Of a stretch of 64,000 nucleotides of DNA, positions 38,893-54,109 are shown in pieces. This stretch comes from Solea solea. Taxonomy: Eukaryota; Chordata; Actinopteri; Pleuronectiformes; Soleidae. Position numbers and translations under genes: made by a program. Under the pieces are notes generated by a model, which saw nothing but the letters and a program-made list of their open reading frames with translations, was not told where the DNA came from and made no database searches. Location: NCBI RefSeq assembly GCF_958295425.1, contig NC_081139.1, positions 21,395,888 to 21,459,887 on the forward strand, given 5' to 3'. Position 1 is the stretch's first letter. Each line of letters starts with the position of its first letter.

Positions 38893-38898
38893 TTTATT
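38893..38898 (-). terminator. lrrn1: possible lrrn1 polyadenylation signal (AATAAA)
   Basis: A minus-strand AATAAA about 740 bp after the lrrn1 stop. This would leave only about 450 bp between the 3' ends of sumf1 and lrrn1. Confidence 0.35.
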
Positions 38899-39634
38899 TA
38901 GAATTTTTAGTATACATATTTAATGTGAAAATAAACTTGGCAATGAACGAGAAAAAAGCTAGCAAAAAAAGCATGTAAATAGGGAAAGAGTTAAAGAGTC
39001 TCTAGTGCGCACTAATAAAAAAACTCAAAATACTTTTACAGTTGTATTTCTAGCATTAACATCACATGAAGCAGCAAACTAAAACATAAACAACAAAAAT
39101 ACTAGTATCTTGCAATTTAAATCAGAACGTTCAAAGGTATAGTTGATACAACATTACTGCACAATTGCTAACATTCAGTAGACAGTATAACGAGTCTAGA
39201 CCCCTCTGTCAGCTTTTAATTGAAGTTTCTACAAACTCCATTATCTATTAGTGCACAACAGATTACCTGTTTTACAAAACAGAGAAAGAAACACTGATCT
39301 CTACTTCATAATAATGCTGCTGGATTATTAACCCAAAAGAAAGTGAGTCAAAATAAAAATGCACGGAGGAACAGAACATAGCATCTAAGACAACATGGCA
39401 GCTAAATACAGCTGCCATCTTGGAGAGTCTGGAACGATGATGAAAAGATAGAAAGGATCAAACAAAGGCGATACGCTATACTAATAAAAATCCTGTCCTT
39501 GATCACTCTGCCTCTTATTAGCAAAGCTGTGAATACAAAAACATTTTGAAACATTATTCAACTTTTGCACCAAAATGGCAAAAGTGTGTCTTTTTGTGCT
39601 GCTGATGAGGCAGCTAGGCCTCCTTACTCAAACT

Positions 39635-41995
<2,361 letters not shown>

Positions 41996-42897
41996 AAAAA
42001 ATAAACACACAGAACACGGCAATTAAATATATACACATACAGCCATTTTCAGACATGAACTCCGAAGAATTTGCTATGGACATTCAACAAATGTTTGTCA
42101 TGCACATATGATGACAACAACTCACTGACTTGCGCATGCAGGAGGCAGGACCATCACCCTCTAATTTACTATGAATTATGAATTATGTTGAGTTTAGCAG
42201 GAGAATCTCCAGAGAATGCCTGGAGCATCTTCTGCAGAAATGTTTTGTTTAACTTAGTTACCTCTTTCTCAAGTGAGACCTGGCCAAGGCAGAAGGCAGA
42301 GGGTGTTAAATGAGGCCAATCTTTCCAACCGTCACCCTCAACTACATGTGTTAAATGGGGCTGAACTTAAGTCAAATCACCTTGTTGCACTTGACCACTT
42401 TGCTTTCTGTCCTGGTCATTCTTTTTGTCTGCTGAAAAACAAATACTGTACAGTACACTTTGCTTTATCAACTTACTGACCTGATATTATGCTGGGTATG
42501 CTGGTAAATCTGACAGGATGTGACTTATAACAATACTTTTGTTCGTATAGTAGTGACAGTTCTATGATAATCCATTCATTTTAGCCTACACGTGAACAAG
42601 CTGATAGAGGGGTGCAAAGACTTAGTACTGTAAGAAATGTTCGATATCAGCTCTGCTTCTTTCAGCGTTGTGCACCAGTCTCCTCAGAGATTACCAGCAT
42701 GTTTTTCTCTCTGGTCTGGTTAGATTATTTGCTGCATACCAGCATGGTATCAGCAAACCTCTAGAACAAGTGTGTGGGGTTGTCACAGCCGGCAACTCTG
42801 GCTGTGAGCCCATTACACAACAAGCTTAATGTACATGGATTGTATGTTCTTCACTGTTAATCCCTCACAATTTAGGATGGGTACATGGGCAGTAGTC

Positions 42898-42922
42898 ACA
42901 CACACACACACACACACACACA
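42898..42922. repeat. (CA)n microsatellite
   Basis: Perfect CA run. Confidence 0.95.
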
Positions 42923-45900
42923 AGGAGAGTTTAGTAGTTTTCCCAGTGCTGCGGACATGACATACTGAGACAGGCAGGGAGAGACTGAGCTAGATTGACA
43001 GGCAGAGCCCCCAAAAGAGTAGCAACAATTTATGTCTTTGCTTAAATGTGTCAACTTTTTTGACAACCATTCCTAGAAACGTCTGTGGGACTATGCGTAC
43101 AGACTCTATTTCCAGATTTGGCAACATGAGCAATGGAGGTAAGGAGGCAGCAGTTCTAGGTTTCTTAGAAGGAATCCTAAAATGTATCAATGTATGTTCA
43201 ACTCTTATGTGATCTCCTTTTTTCTCTTTTTTTAAATTCATAAATAAATAATGGGGAGTAGATCATTTTGACTTTTGGCCACAACAGTTAAAAGAAATAA
43301 TCAGCCTTCTTCATTTGTATTTTCTAGAAAAACAAAAGGATTTTCTGCCAGTGCCAGCATTTATTTATCCGCTGTGTGTCTACTTTGTTTTGCATCAAAA
43401 CTGGTGTAACAATATTAACATAAACCATACAGATTGATTCCTCTCTCCTTTCATGTGCTGTCCGTTCTGCAGTGTCAACACCTTTTATTGAGAATTCAGT
43501 AGATTCTGACTGAACAGCACTATGAGAATACAAACATGGCAGGAAGGAAAGGAAGCACATTACATAAGCAGTTTCCCCGAAAGAGGGCAAATCAGTGTAC
43601 AACAGATTTACAGCAGAAAATTCAAGCGCCTCAAGCGTTTCAGGAACACATATGGTGGCTGCTATCAGATGGCTGGTCTCTGCAATAACCTGGTCACACT
43701 CAAACTGATTCCTTCGGTGTGACTGAAGTGTGGCAGCAGAGATCTGCACCTTTCCCTGGCTCTATTTATAGATGCAGGAAACAACTGCTGCATATGCTGC
43801 ATATAATGACCCATCACTCAGGCTCTTGAGTAATCGCTAATGTGTCTTTGAGGTAAAATACTTTCTCATAGTTATATTGAGAGAGTTTAGTTTGGTAATG
43901 CATTAGTCTGTCCCTCCTCCTCTGTGTGTCACGCTGCTCAAGTATTAAATTGGAGGAGACAGGTGGAGTAATTGCTGAGATCATGCTGAGGCCATAAAAC
44001 TCAGACACCTGGCACCAGGTTTCTGGCAGCCTGGCAGCACTGTGGGAATCTGGATCTGTTCCCACCTTTCTCTCTCTCTCTATGTATGTGTTGACCTTAG
44101 TGACCCAAGGAGACTCATAGGTGAGCACATATGCTCTTTTGATGGTCTGCTTTATTATTACTGTACTGGTTTGTTACTGGCGAATTATGAATGCATGCGT
44201 TTTCCTCAGCAGAATATCTATCGGTTATCAACATGTAATAGCTCATTATGCCAACATGTTCACAATTCAAATGTCACAATTCTGACCTTGACATGCTTGA
44301 TTAAAATATGGAATATAAACTAAATACAAGCAGAAAATGCTTGTATTAAAATATTGTATGCGTAGGTGCATTCAGCTTTGCATTAGTGCATAGGTGCAGG
44401 AAACCTTAATTATTTAAATCAAAGAGTGAACAGGAATATTGTATATTTTCATCCAATAGAAGAAAAATAATGACTTGCTTGAGGTCAAAAATCGCTATCG
44501 CTATTGTCTCCAAAAACACCACAATAGTTCCAACAAGGGAGAAATGGAGCCCGCAGGATCACGCCTGAAAGAGAATTAGGTTTGTCATAACAGAAGAATC
44601 AAGCCGGTGGGACAACACCTCTGTGATCTCTTGCTCCCAGATTATTTCTGAGATTCGTCCTCTCAATAGCAGGGGTTGGAGCAGCCGTATACCTCTGTCT
44701 TTGAAATTCTACTGCTTATCTCTTATCGCACAGCAGTGGAGAGCAAAGGCACTGGAGGGAATGTAATTAAAAATGCATGCATACAGATGTATCTACACTC
44801 TGTGCATTTCCACAGGGTCACAAAACACACTCGGTTTCCCCGCTCGTGTTTGACTCACACACTGTTTCACGCCGGCGGCTGCATGAAGACAGTTAATCAG
44901 TCAAATGGAGAACGGCAAGCTGTTGACAGATTCCTCTCTCTCTCTCTCTCTGTTTACCCAATCATTACGGGGGGACATGTGAATCGCACACACATCTACA
45001 CAACATCAATCTATAGTCCTTGATAATTCCATAAAGCTTCAGGGAAATCCTGGCCCTGAGGTTCAAAACTGAGACTGCCGTGTGTAATTGTGGAACATAA
45101 TGAGCTCTGTCTGCTTCATGCTATGGCCTCATAAATGCATTTATAGGACAGGATTGCCGGACAACACCGGCAGCAATGAAGACAAGTAGAGCCTTTGAGA
45201 GAACACAGAGCTTTTCTTTAGCTCTGAGCAGCAGGTGACAGCCACTGTTTTCAGTGGAACTTTGTGAAAATGTCATCTAATCTAAGTTTTGCATGTTTAC
45301 GATTTCCAAAACAATGCTCCTGATACAACACTTTATAGCCACGGAGAATCTCCTAGGGAGGCAACGCTCTGCCCCCTCGATGTCTGAGGCCCTTTTCACT
45401 GGGTGCAAAATGTAAGTAGTGTTTCTGAATCAGGCTCGCAGACATGCTATTACCATAGCAACGGCTATGCCACCGGCATGAGAGTTTCATAACCAAATGA
45501 AGACATTAGAAGAAAAGCCATTAGTGACAACAGGCAGCTAAAACAATATGTTACTATGGCAATATACCTTACCCAGTAAGTACATACTTATTCACACATG
45601 TAATCAAATGTTTGTCTCCACTGTTGCATATTTCACACTGTAATAGATTATTGTATTTTCACACTAAAGGTACCAGTGACCACAGCTCACGTGGGGCTGG
45701 AAACCTAAGCACTGCTTCCTGATGTTTTCTCCATGTCCTCACTGTGCTGCCCTGACTGAGAGAGACACCCCAAACCCACTCCATTAGTATGCAAGGGTCT
45801 CACTTCAGATCACACAAGGCTTTGATGCAGCTGCTGATGGCAGAGGTGCAGAGCAGAGGAGAGGAGAAGAAGGATGCATGTCCACTCAGTCAGAAAGAGG

Positions 45901-48372
45901 GGAAAATAGAGAGACAGAGGATGGAGGGCTCTGCTAACTGAACTGAAGCTGGCCCCAAAGATACATTAAAGGAATCCTGCATGTAGAATTAAAGAAAAAT
46001 ATATGACTCAGTGAGGGGGTTTGTAAACCGTAGCTGCCGCTGTATTTCTATTAACTGAAAATCCATACGGTATCTTTATTTCCCCGTGGAACAACAATGG
46101 ACCTCCTCGACACAATCTTTCTCCTCTGACTTTAATATCGTCCTCTCGTTTGTTGCTCTCACTCTCCCCTGCCATTACAGTTCCCCTCACAGCTGCGGTA
46201 TCAGTAAAATAAATAAATAATTACATGTTATCATTGAAATATCAATAAGTCACTGATATTTGAAACAGTTGTGCAAATCAAATTCACATTGAGTTTAAAA
46301 ACTAAAAAAATAAGGGATTGTGCCAATTGTGATTCACACATTTGATATTAGTTCTGTTTGATTCTGTTTCAAAATGCTTAAAATAACCTCTGAATTCAAC
46401 ACAGTCTGAATAAACGTGTGCAGAATGAGAGAACAGCTGACTCGGTAACAACAAAGCTCACAAAAGGGAGAAGGTCAATCTGTGAACACCAGTGTCTCCC
46501 CACCACTGCTGTGGGAATCCCAGCACCAGCACATGCTGCAGAGTGTAGACCCCATGTCTCACAATGGCTCCTCCCCAAACACACACACACACACAAACAC
46601 AGAGACAAGTCTTTGTTTGGCTATGTTCTCACACTCCAACATTACTATAGATGAGGAGATAAGTCACTGTGCTTTGTGAAGATTGGGGGAAGGTGTCACT
46701 CTCTCGCATCACTGGTTCATTAGCAGACATCTGCATCAATTGTCTCCGTTATTTACAAAACAAAATAAACTGCACAAAGTTGTGTAGTCCATATCCATAT
46801 ATCTATATCTATATATAGACAAGAGACAAGATATCATCTTCGATATCATGATGTGGCATCAGTGATGTTTTTTTCTCCAAGGTTTTAAAGGCTTTTGCAG
46901 TCTGATATTTAATTATATGCTTTATATTCAGAAATATAGATTCAAATACATGGAATAAATATGTAATTACATGAGAAACTGCAGCTTTCAACTCTAACTC
47001 GATTATTTGTGCCGGAGCAGAATCTGACCATATTTTTAGGCAAATTCTTTGTTCCTTACACGTGTAAATATTCTTTATTAAACATTAAAAAGCCAAAGAA
47101 ATACACCAGATATCATCTAAAATTAGACTCAAGATATTTTATGTGTATAATACAGTTCATAAATGGCTAGAAAATCAAAATGACTGAATTTTTAGGGTAG
47201 ATATTTGCAATGTATTGTCACCGTCCCATGAGAAGCACATACTTTTTAACAGTCATCGCTCAGCTTTATATGGTGAATATTAAAAGTAATGAGATGTCAT
47301 GTACGAGCCATAATGGCCCAGCTCTACTGTACGTGGACATGATGTAGTCATTTCTCTGCTGCAGTGTCTCCATAAACACAAGTTCATGCACTGTTATGTG
47401 ATGTGAGGTGATGTTAGTAACAGGTGTGTAATGCAGCAGCTGAAACAGAAGGTGACCCCAACACTGCAGAACACTGAACCTGGCTTCTGCAAACTTCTGA
47501 GCACAATCAGTGTCTGTCTTCATTTTCACACACATACAGGAACGTTGGACGGAGCACATCATCAGGAGTCCATGGCTGCTACTCAGCTTTTTTAAGCTGC
47601 ACTCTGCTTCTGCTGCTGCTGCTGCTGGCCAGCGATGCTGCAGGTTATGTAAACGTTCGACTAAATTGTTATTTGAACCCACTATCACAGTGCAGTGAAA
47701 TGTCACAGCTGCTGGCATGACTGCAGCTTTTTACTATATGCTTTTATTTATTTTGGAGACCCATAACTTGCATTATTCTTTAATTTTTGTTCATGGTAAA
47801 ATGTTTAGGTAGTGCACAGATGAATGGGTTATTGTTTTCTTTGTTTTGCCCCCCCCCATGGTCTCTGATCACTTTATATTTATCATAGTCTAGACTTGAG
47901 AAGGGTTCATAATCATATCCGTGCACACGCTGCACAGCAAAGTGTCCTTGCAAAAAAAAAGGTGGTTATACCTGACATAATATAAACAATGATATTATTA
48001 TAATCTATGTGCAAAATGTAACGCATGTCATATTTTTTTTGTTCATGCCAATAAAGCTACTTGGATTGAAATTATATATTATTTTTTTCACATATTTAAC
48101 CTTTAGGAGGATGCATCGACAACAACATCCAAGACTGAGCTTTTCTCGGTCTAAATTAATCCTTTATTTGCTGATGCAGTAAAAAAAACAACAGTCTTGT
48201 CTTTAAGGACTAAATCACGCGCTGCTGCTGCACGAGGAAAAAAAAGAAAGAACACATTAGTGTATTTATTTCATCTTTGTTGATCAGTGTGTTTCTTGAA
48301 AACACGCGGATTCATCTTTACGAGTTCATCACACCCACACCTAAGTAAATAACCCTGTCTATATAAAATCAT

Positions 48373-48377
<5 letters not shown>

Positions 48378-48420
<43 letters not shown>

Positions 48421-48422
48421 AT
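48378..48422. repeat. (TA)n(TG)n microsatellite
   Basis: TA units then TG units, about 50 bp downstream of the proposed lrrn1 donor. Confidence 0.95.
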
Positions 48423-48470
48423 GTTACAAATAAAATCAGCACATGCAGTTATAATAAACACATTGCTCAC

Positions 48471-48850
48471 CTTTGAACACGCACCTCCTGTTTGTGACCC
48501 GCAGCTCCTGCGCGGATCGCGGCTGCAGATTGTGTTTCAGGATATAATAAACGACACGGGAGTAAATCCTATGTGTGTGGGAAAACGCCCCACGGTTGAG
48601 ATATCTGTTCTGCTCCAGTGCTGGAGACACGGATTTACTTCAGGAGTGGATACGCAGCAGCAGCAGCAGCAGCAGCTTCCAGTGATCGAGCAGCAGCTGC
48701 TTGTGAGTCCAGGTCTGGAACGCGCTGTCTGCTGCCCAAACAGGCAAACTCACCATCTGTCATCATCAACAGCACGAGGACCAAAGTCCCACCCTCAGCG
48801 GCCGCGAGCTGCAACTGTGAAAGTGATGGAGTCACCACAGGAAAGTGTGT
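48471..48850 (-). promoter_or_regulatory. lrrn1: probable lrrn1 5' UTR exon and promoter
   Basis: A CpG-rich stretch (gcgcggatcgcggctgc, gcggccgcgagctgc) in an AT-rich region. On the minus strand it ends at a strong donor, TTCAAAG|GTGAGC, which can join the acceptor at 41995 across a 6.5-kb intron. A CAG array lies inside. The upstream limit is not determined. Confidence 0.4.
48654..48676. repeat. (CAG)n array
   Basis: Seven to eight CAG/GCA units inside the CpG-rich stretch. It creates short Ala- or Gln-rich open frames that lack other support. Confidence 0.9.
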
Positions 48851-49068
48851 CTCTCTCTGTTGTATTGTAACTCCCTCAAAAGTGAAGTTTATCCGCAGCA
48901 GTAAAAAAAAAATAAGACAATGCTTCAGTCGTTGAAAGATGAGATGATGAGACACAGAGAAATGTAGGCAGGGAAATAAAGTCATGGATTCATGATGTGA
49001 TGTGACCACCTTATTAATAATTCATCATAATTATACAATGCAATGTACTTAAGTGGATCTTAAAAGTA

Positions 49069-49108
<40 letters not shown>

Positions 49109-49109
49109 A
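49069..49109. repeat. (TC)n(CA)n microsatellite
   Basis: TC units followed by CA units. Confidence 0.95.
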
Positions 49110-49152
49110 GACTAAATAAGACACTGCCTTGACCACCCACCTTAACATTACT

Positions 49153-49240
49153 CAGAAATGAGGTTCTGCCTCATTAGGACCAGGTTTAGGACTACTGGTC
49201 CTAACAAGGTCAGTGTTTATGCCAGAAAATGTGCTAAAGA
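49153..49240 (+). repeat. ATGAGG-TTCTG-CCTCAT hairpin repeat, copy 2
   Basis: aaatgaggttctgcctcatt then aggaccagg, ending gtcagtgtttatgccagaaa. Closely matches 50331-50415. Confidence 0.7.
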
Positions 49241-49319
49241 GGTAACAAATATACGTACACACACACACAGACAGAGAGAGAGAGTCTGGTTTCCATGACT
49301 TCTGAAAAAAGCCAAAGCC

Positions 49320-49560
49320 AAAGCCATTTTAATGTGAGGACCAGCCAAAATGTCCCCACTTTGCCAAAATGTCCTCACTCCCTATGGCTAAGTTTTCTGG
49401 TCTTCACAAATATACCAATACAAAAACATACACACACACACAATCTGGTTTCACCTTACCCTCACCTTAAAATGTAATAATTGACATTATGGGGACTCTC
49501 TTTTTTTGTCCCCATATATTACTGTGTAAACAGAGTGAGGTCCCCACACCATATTTAATA
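49320..49560 (+). repeat. GGGGACC/GTCCCC fish repeat
   Basis: Repeated tgtccccactt, tgtcctcactc, atggggac and gaggtccccacac words typical of a dispersed teleost repeat with internal inverted copies. Confidence 0.5.
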
Positions 49561-49629
49561 CCTGGAACACACACACCAGTTTGTACTGATATTCTTATTA
49601 GGACAAGAGGTGTAAGAAAATATCAATAG

Positions 49630-49690
49630 ACTGGATTGGAAAATCTTTATTGTCCCCAAGGGACAATTTTGTTAGTGACAGAAGTCACTC
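49630..49690 (+). repeat. retroposon tail fragment
   Basis: ggaaaatctttattgtcccc then aagggacaattttgtta is a common ending of fish retroposon copies. Confidence 0.4.
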
Positions 49691-49730
49691 ACACACCACA
49701 CAAAATGCACAAACACTACGATGTTTTCAA

Positions 49731-49772
49731 TAACGAGACATTAACTCAAATCTTTGAGTTAATGTCTCGTTA
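49731..49772. repeat. perfect 20-bp inverted repeat, 2-nt loop
   Basis: The left arm 49731-49750 (starting taacgagacatt) and right arm 49753-49772 are exact reverse complements, separated by TC. The symmetry continues with one mismatch for about six bases on each side. Confidence 0.97.
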
Positions 49773-50330
49773 TGGAAATATTCTTGACTGGTTTTGTGTT
49801 GTATTTCAGCTTCTTACTTACAACCATCTGACTCTGTCCCCGTCCTTCCACACCTCTCACTACACAAAGAAAACTTTATATTGTTTGTGCATTTGACATT
49901 GTTGTGTTTTGTGGATTTATAATATCCTAATACATCACAATGCATCATAATGTCCTTCCTGTTTTTAGATGTTAATATTTCCAGTGTCACGACTCGGAGC
50001 TCATCAGACATAACAAAAAAAAAAAAGGGATTACAGTTTCAATTGAAGGTTTGCAGATTTTAATGAATAATATTAAAGCAGATGAAGCATGTGAAGAGTG
50101 GGACTGCCAGATATGAGGCACAAGGGATACTGGCCAGGTGATCCCATTTGGGTTAATGAGCTCCACCCACATACCTGCAAGACAGACAGACAGGCAGGCA
50201 GACAGGAACCAGGGAAACTCACAAACACATTATCCTCTGCTTGAGTATAAGGGTTGTCACACCAGATTTTTGCTAATGTACAGCCCAGGTAAAGACTCTG
50301 CATTGACTTTCATTCATTTAACATTTACAT

Positions 50331-50415
50331 AAATGAGGTTCTGCCTCATTAGGACCAGGCCTTGGTCCCCATGAGGAGTTCTGGTGCTGAAAAAGTCAGC
50401 GTTTATGTCAGAAAA
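50331..50415 (+). repeat. ATGAGG-TTCTG-CCTCAT hairpin repeat, copy 3
   Basis: Same start and ending words as 49153-49240, in the same orientation about 1.2 kb away. Confidence 0.7.
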
Positions 50416-51492
50416 GTAGTAAGTAAAAAGTAGAGAAGTAAAAAAAAAAAAAAAAAAGGCGAGACAGAGAGAGGCACTTCAGCCATTCCATCTCTACATC
50501 TGTCACTTGTTTGGGTTCTTCCACCTCCTCCTCCTCCTCTTTAGGTGTTGGCAGTGAAAATGACAATGTTTCATCACTTGTTATTTGAGCTGCTTCACTG
50601 GGAGTCGTATGACTGCTCCTTTATCTAAACTGTAACTACAGAGAGGAAACTGTTACCATCTGCATTGAGACAACAAAGAGTGTTTTAATGAAAAAACAAA
50701 ACAAAAAACGTCCTCTGCTGGAACAATGGACCTGCAAGCTCAACATTTTTGAATAATTTAAGCACTGACCTATGAAATGCATCAAGCGTAACTGCAGTTA
50801 TAGTAAAAGCCCATTCTGACCATAAACAAACAAATGGTTCAGCAAAAATGACATTATTGTAGAAAAAATAAGTAGCAAAAACGACACTGTTATCGTTTCA
50901 AATACTTAAAAAAAACCATGACCTCACACATGGACTGCTTATGTTAAAAAATAAACTGACAATTGTGAAACTAGGACATACTGTATTTATTGCATCACGG
51001 TGGTATAATGTCTTTGGGGAGCTGCACTACGCAGTGACAGAATATGCCATGATGGGCCTCTGGGGATGGATGCCTTCCCTCCAGCAGAGTCAGGGAATCC
51101 ATGTTGCAAATGTGGAGCAGAGACCTAGATGTTCTCGAAGCCATCAGGCAAACACGCTCCCGCTTGACGGTTCATCTCCGAGGTTTATTCGACTTAATGT
51201 CATCTCTTAAAGCTGTTACACTAGTTTTTTTTATGATAATATCAATAATAGGATTCATAGATAAATACAACTGGGTGTCATCTGCATAGAAGTGGACATT
51301 GAGAGACTTTACTTTAGATGACTGTTGCCTTTCATCAGTGCTGTTCTATAATGCACGATGTCCTGTGACCTTTAAAGTGCATCCTCCTTATAAACAGTGC
51401 TGTATAAAGTACATAAACGTATCTTACCAGAAAATGATATTACTTAAGTCTTAAAGTCTATGACATTTACTGTAAGTATCAAGAGTAATTTT

Positions 51493-51705
51493 TCAGTGGT
51501 AGGGCGAGTTGTCTTTCCACTTGAAGGTTGTGGGTTCAATTCCTGGCTCTGCTAGTCTATACGTGTCCTTGAGCAAGACTCCTCACCCCATGTTGAAGCG
51601 CATGAATGGGTATGAAGGATGTGTGAATGGGTGAAAACTGAAGTGTAAAGCAGCTCATCAAGACGAGAAACGCTCTATATAAATACAGACCATTACCAAC
51701 TCTTC
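51493..51705 (+). mobile_element. tRNA-derived-type SINE copy
   Basis: Starts at an A-box-like tggtagggcga and has a B-box-like ggttcaattcc. It continues with gagcaagactcctcacccc, tgtgtgaatgggtgaaaact, gtgtaaagcagct and ends ctatataaatacagaccatt, all well-known words of a fish SINE. Degraded but nearly full length. Confidence 0.8.
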
Positions 51706-51954
51706 TTCTTCTGATTTTATTTGAGAGTAACAAGTTACAAAGATACTTAGAGTAAATATAGTTGAGTAAAAGTGAATTCTGTACAAAATAACAAAATATT
51801 TATACTTCTTTACATTACACCACTGCTTATAAAGATGAATTAACAACAGCAAATGGAAATGTTTTAGGTTAGTATGTGGACCTAATGTAGGGTCCAGTGT
51901 TATCTTCTGGTGCTGTAGTCTTTTGCACATGAGAACCCTATGTGGCACCAATAA

Positions 51955-52113
51955 ACCTGCCATGTTCAAAGTCACTTAAACCACCTTTCTTTCCCATTCT
52001 GACGTTTGCTTTGAACTTGAGTAGGTCACCATGACTGCGTCTAAATGCATTACATATTTGCATTGACACCTAACTGAACATTCGTACCTTATTAAGTGAG
52101 CAGGGACTTTATC
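51955..52113 (+). mobile_element. degraded half-copy of the CACTCACTGGCCAC MITE
   Basis: Matches the right half of 36981-37510 in order: cctttctttcccattctgac, gctttgaacttgagtaggtc, accatgactgcgtctaaatg, then cgtaccttattaagtgagca. The left part is missing or unrecognisable. Confidence 0.6.
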
Positions 52114-52199
52114 GTTTGCTTCTCTGAAGGTTAGTAGTTTTATTCATGAAGAAGCTACTGTATGTTGTCATTCATACTGACAATTAAGGGACTAGAGCT

Positions 52200-53550
52200 C
52201 ATGTGATGTGTGGATAAGTGGAGTTGTGACTTTACGTTCTATGGATTTTACAGAGAGGTTTTTACCTGCATAAATCTGGGCTCCATTGAATTGCATTCTT
52301 TTAACAGTGCAGGCTTTCATCTTGTAGGTTGTAGCAGCATAGTATTCACCTACGCTGCTACTCCACTCCCTACAGTAATCATTTGTCTTACTGCAACTGA
52401 CTTCACATGTATTAGGCTGACGTCACTGCAGTTTAGGTATAGGACCTGGCACAGAGGAAGGACTTGTAATGAATATACAGAAAAAAAAACCTCTGCAAAT
52501 GCTATTTAATCAATGAAATGTATATATTTTTGGCTAAAGGTCAAGCGATACTTATTGAAATGCATTTGTGGTCTGAGAAGATGCACTACTTGTATCATTC
52601 TACCGTCACAGAGAGCTGAAAGTTGATTTAGCAGTCACTCGCTATCCCTCAGTCGCTCCCAGCAAATCATAATTTCCCATCATTAACCTGCAGCGCTTGT
52701 GGTTTGGTTGCCATGGCAACAGCTCCCTCCCAAGGAAAGGCGATGCAGCATATACTCTGGTTTATTAGCTCTCTGATCACACCGCTCCCTTCATGTGGCC
52801 ATCTGGGAAAACCAGTCACACAGAAACATGCCCCCCATTTTACCTTTCACCGGTGGTGTTGTTGTCATCATTCTGCTGCATTACACTCAGCTCAAGAGAA
52901 GACAAGGTGTCATTTTTCCTGTCAGTGCTTGTTTTCGGTCAAATGGGTCGAATATTAAATAAGAGGTGCTGATGAGCGATGAGATGAATGTTGCAGGGAA
53001 AACAAATTGATTGGCGAGAAGTATGGCACATACACATGTTCACTGATAAAACCTCGTCTTTACGAGTAGTATTAGTCAATATAGTTGGACTGATCTGTTC
53101 TAACACACACACACTTTTATTTGTAAGATTAATGTAGTAGTTTTTAACTTGATTATATTGGATGTATGTGATGGAACAGCTTGATGTTGCTGTAACTGGA
53201 CCAGATGCCCGCCACTGATCATTTAATACATTTGCTCCTTTGTTGTGACATTATGTCACAGCCACACTGTCCTGGATGTCACTCCCACCGTCTGCCATGC
53301 TGCATCAAACACGAGGTTGTGAAAGTTCATTATTATCTACTGATTGAACTTAGTTTTTTGGGTTCATTTTTTAGACAACAGTAAGTTTTCCCTGTACCTT
53401 GTTAACCAGTTTCGGCGTGCATCTTCCGCCTTCCCCTGATGTTAGGTGGTGACATGTCTTTTCAGGTGTTGTTACGGACATATGCACACACATGCAATAT
53501 TTAAATCCATAGTGTTCCTCTAGAACCTAATAATTCAAAGGGTTATAGTA
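52200..53550. other. intergenic, no feature recognised
   Basis: No gene, RNA or clear repeat seen; unique-looking AT-rich sequence. Confidence 0.5.
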
Positions 53551-53599
53551 GTTTTGAGACATTTTGAGAAATGCACCTCCTGCTCTCTAGATTTTATGT

Positions 53600-53692
53600 A
53601 TCTTTTATATGCAGTCAGTGATTCATTTGCTAAATCAATGGGACTTCCTGGTTAAATAAAAGTAGATAAATAAATAAATAAAAATGCAAAAT
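53600..53692 (+). repeat. LINE-type 3' tail fragment
   Basis: gggacttcctggttaaataa followed by TAAA units (53668-53688) is a typical fish LINE ending. Confidence 0.6.
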
Positions 53693-53760
53693 CGGCCTTT
53701 TATTTTTCAACACCGGCTGTTAAATTGATGAGGATAAAGACATATAATATGTTAACACCC

Positions 53761-54099
53761 CCAGCCAACATGTCCATGTAGGTTCCATAGGAGTTATATT
53801 TGGGCTGACAATATGGGTCCAAAGTGGATTTGTATGTGGTTTCCATGGTGACCCCACCTGTGTTTGCCCACTTGAAGCCCATGCCCACGTCCTGTAGTAG
53901 CCATTCCAGGCTACAAGGGTAATAAGTGGTCATGGGCATGTTATGCAGGTCCCATATTGTTCCAGTAACACGGTCCCCACATAGAAAGCCCATGAGGGCA
54001 AGCACGGGATGGCCCATTAACCACAGACAAACCTGCTTAGGACCCATATTGCCTGCCTGAATATAACCCTTACGGAACCCACATGGACATGTTGGCTGG
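53761..54099. mobile_element. inverted-repeat element of ~339 bp with 26-bp ends
   Basis: The ends 53761-53786 and 54074-54099 are inverted repeats identical at 25 of 26 positions (ccagccaacatgtccatgt core). The interior is repeatedly built from cccat/atggg words. A minus-strand open frame of 115 codons (53700-54047) overlaps it but has no recognised domain. Confidence 0.7.
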
Positions 54100-54109
54100 G
54101 CTCTGTTGT

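Larger units (their letters stand above)
42000..48460. other. lrrn1: probable lrrn1 5' UTR intron
   Basis: No open frame with gene-like features. It holds a (CA)n run at 42898-42922, CT runs near 44071 and 44935, and several complex, unique-looking stretches (for example 44650-45210) that could be regulatory. Confidence 0.4.

Noticed and set aside
48409..48870. 153-codon frame with Gln/Ala runs
   Set aside because: Driven by a CAG array in CpG-rich DNA; no recognisable protein. Better read as an lrrn1 5' UTR/promoter.
53700..54047. 115-codon minus-strand frame as a gene
   Set aside because: It lies mostly within an inverted-repeat element and extends past its end; no domain recognised. Reported as an element instead.
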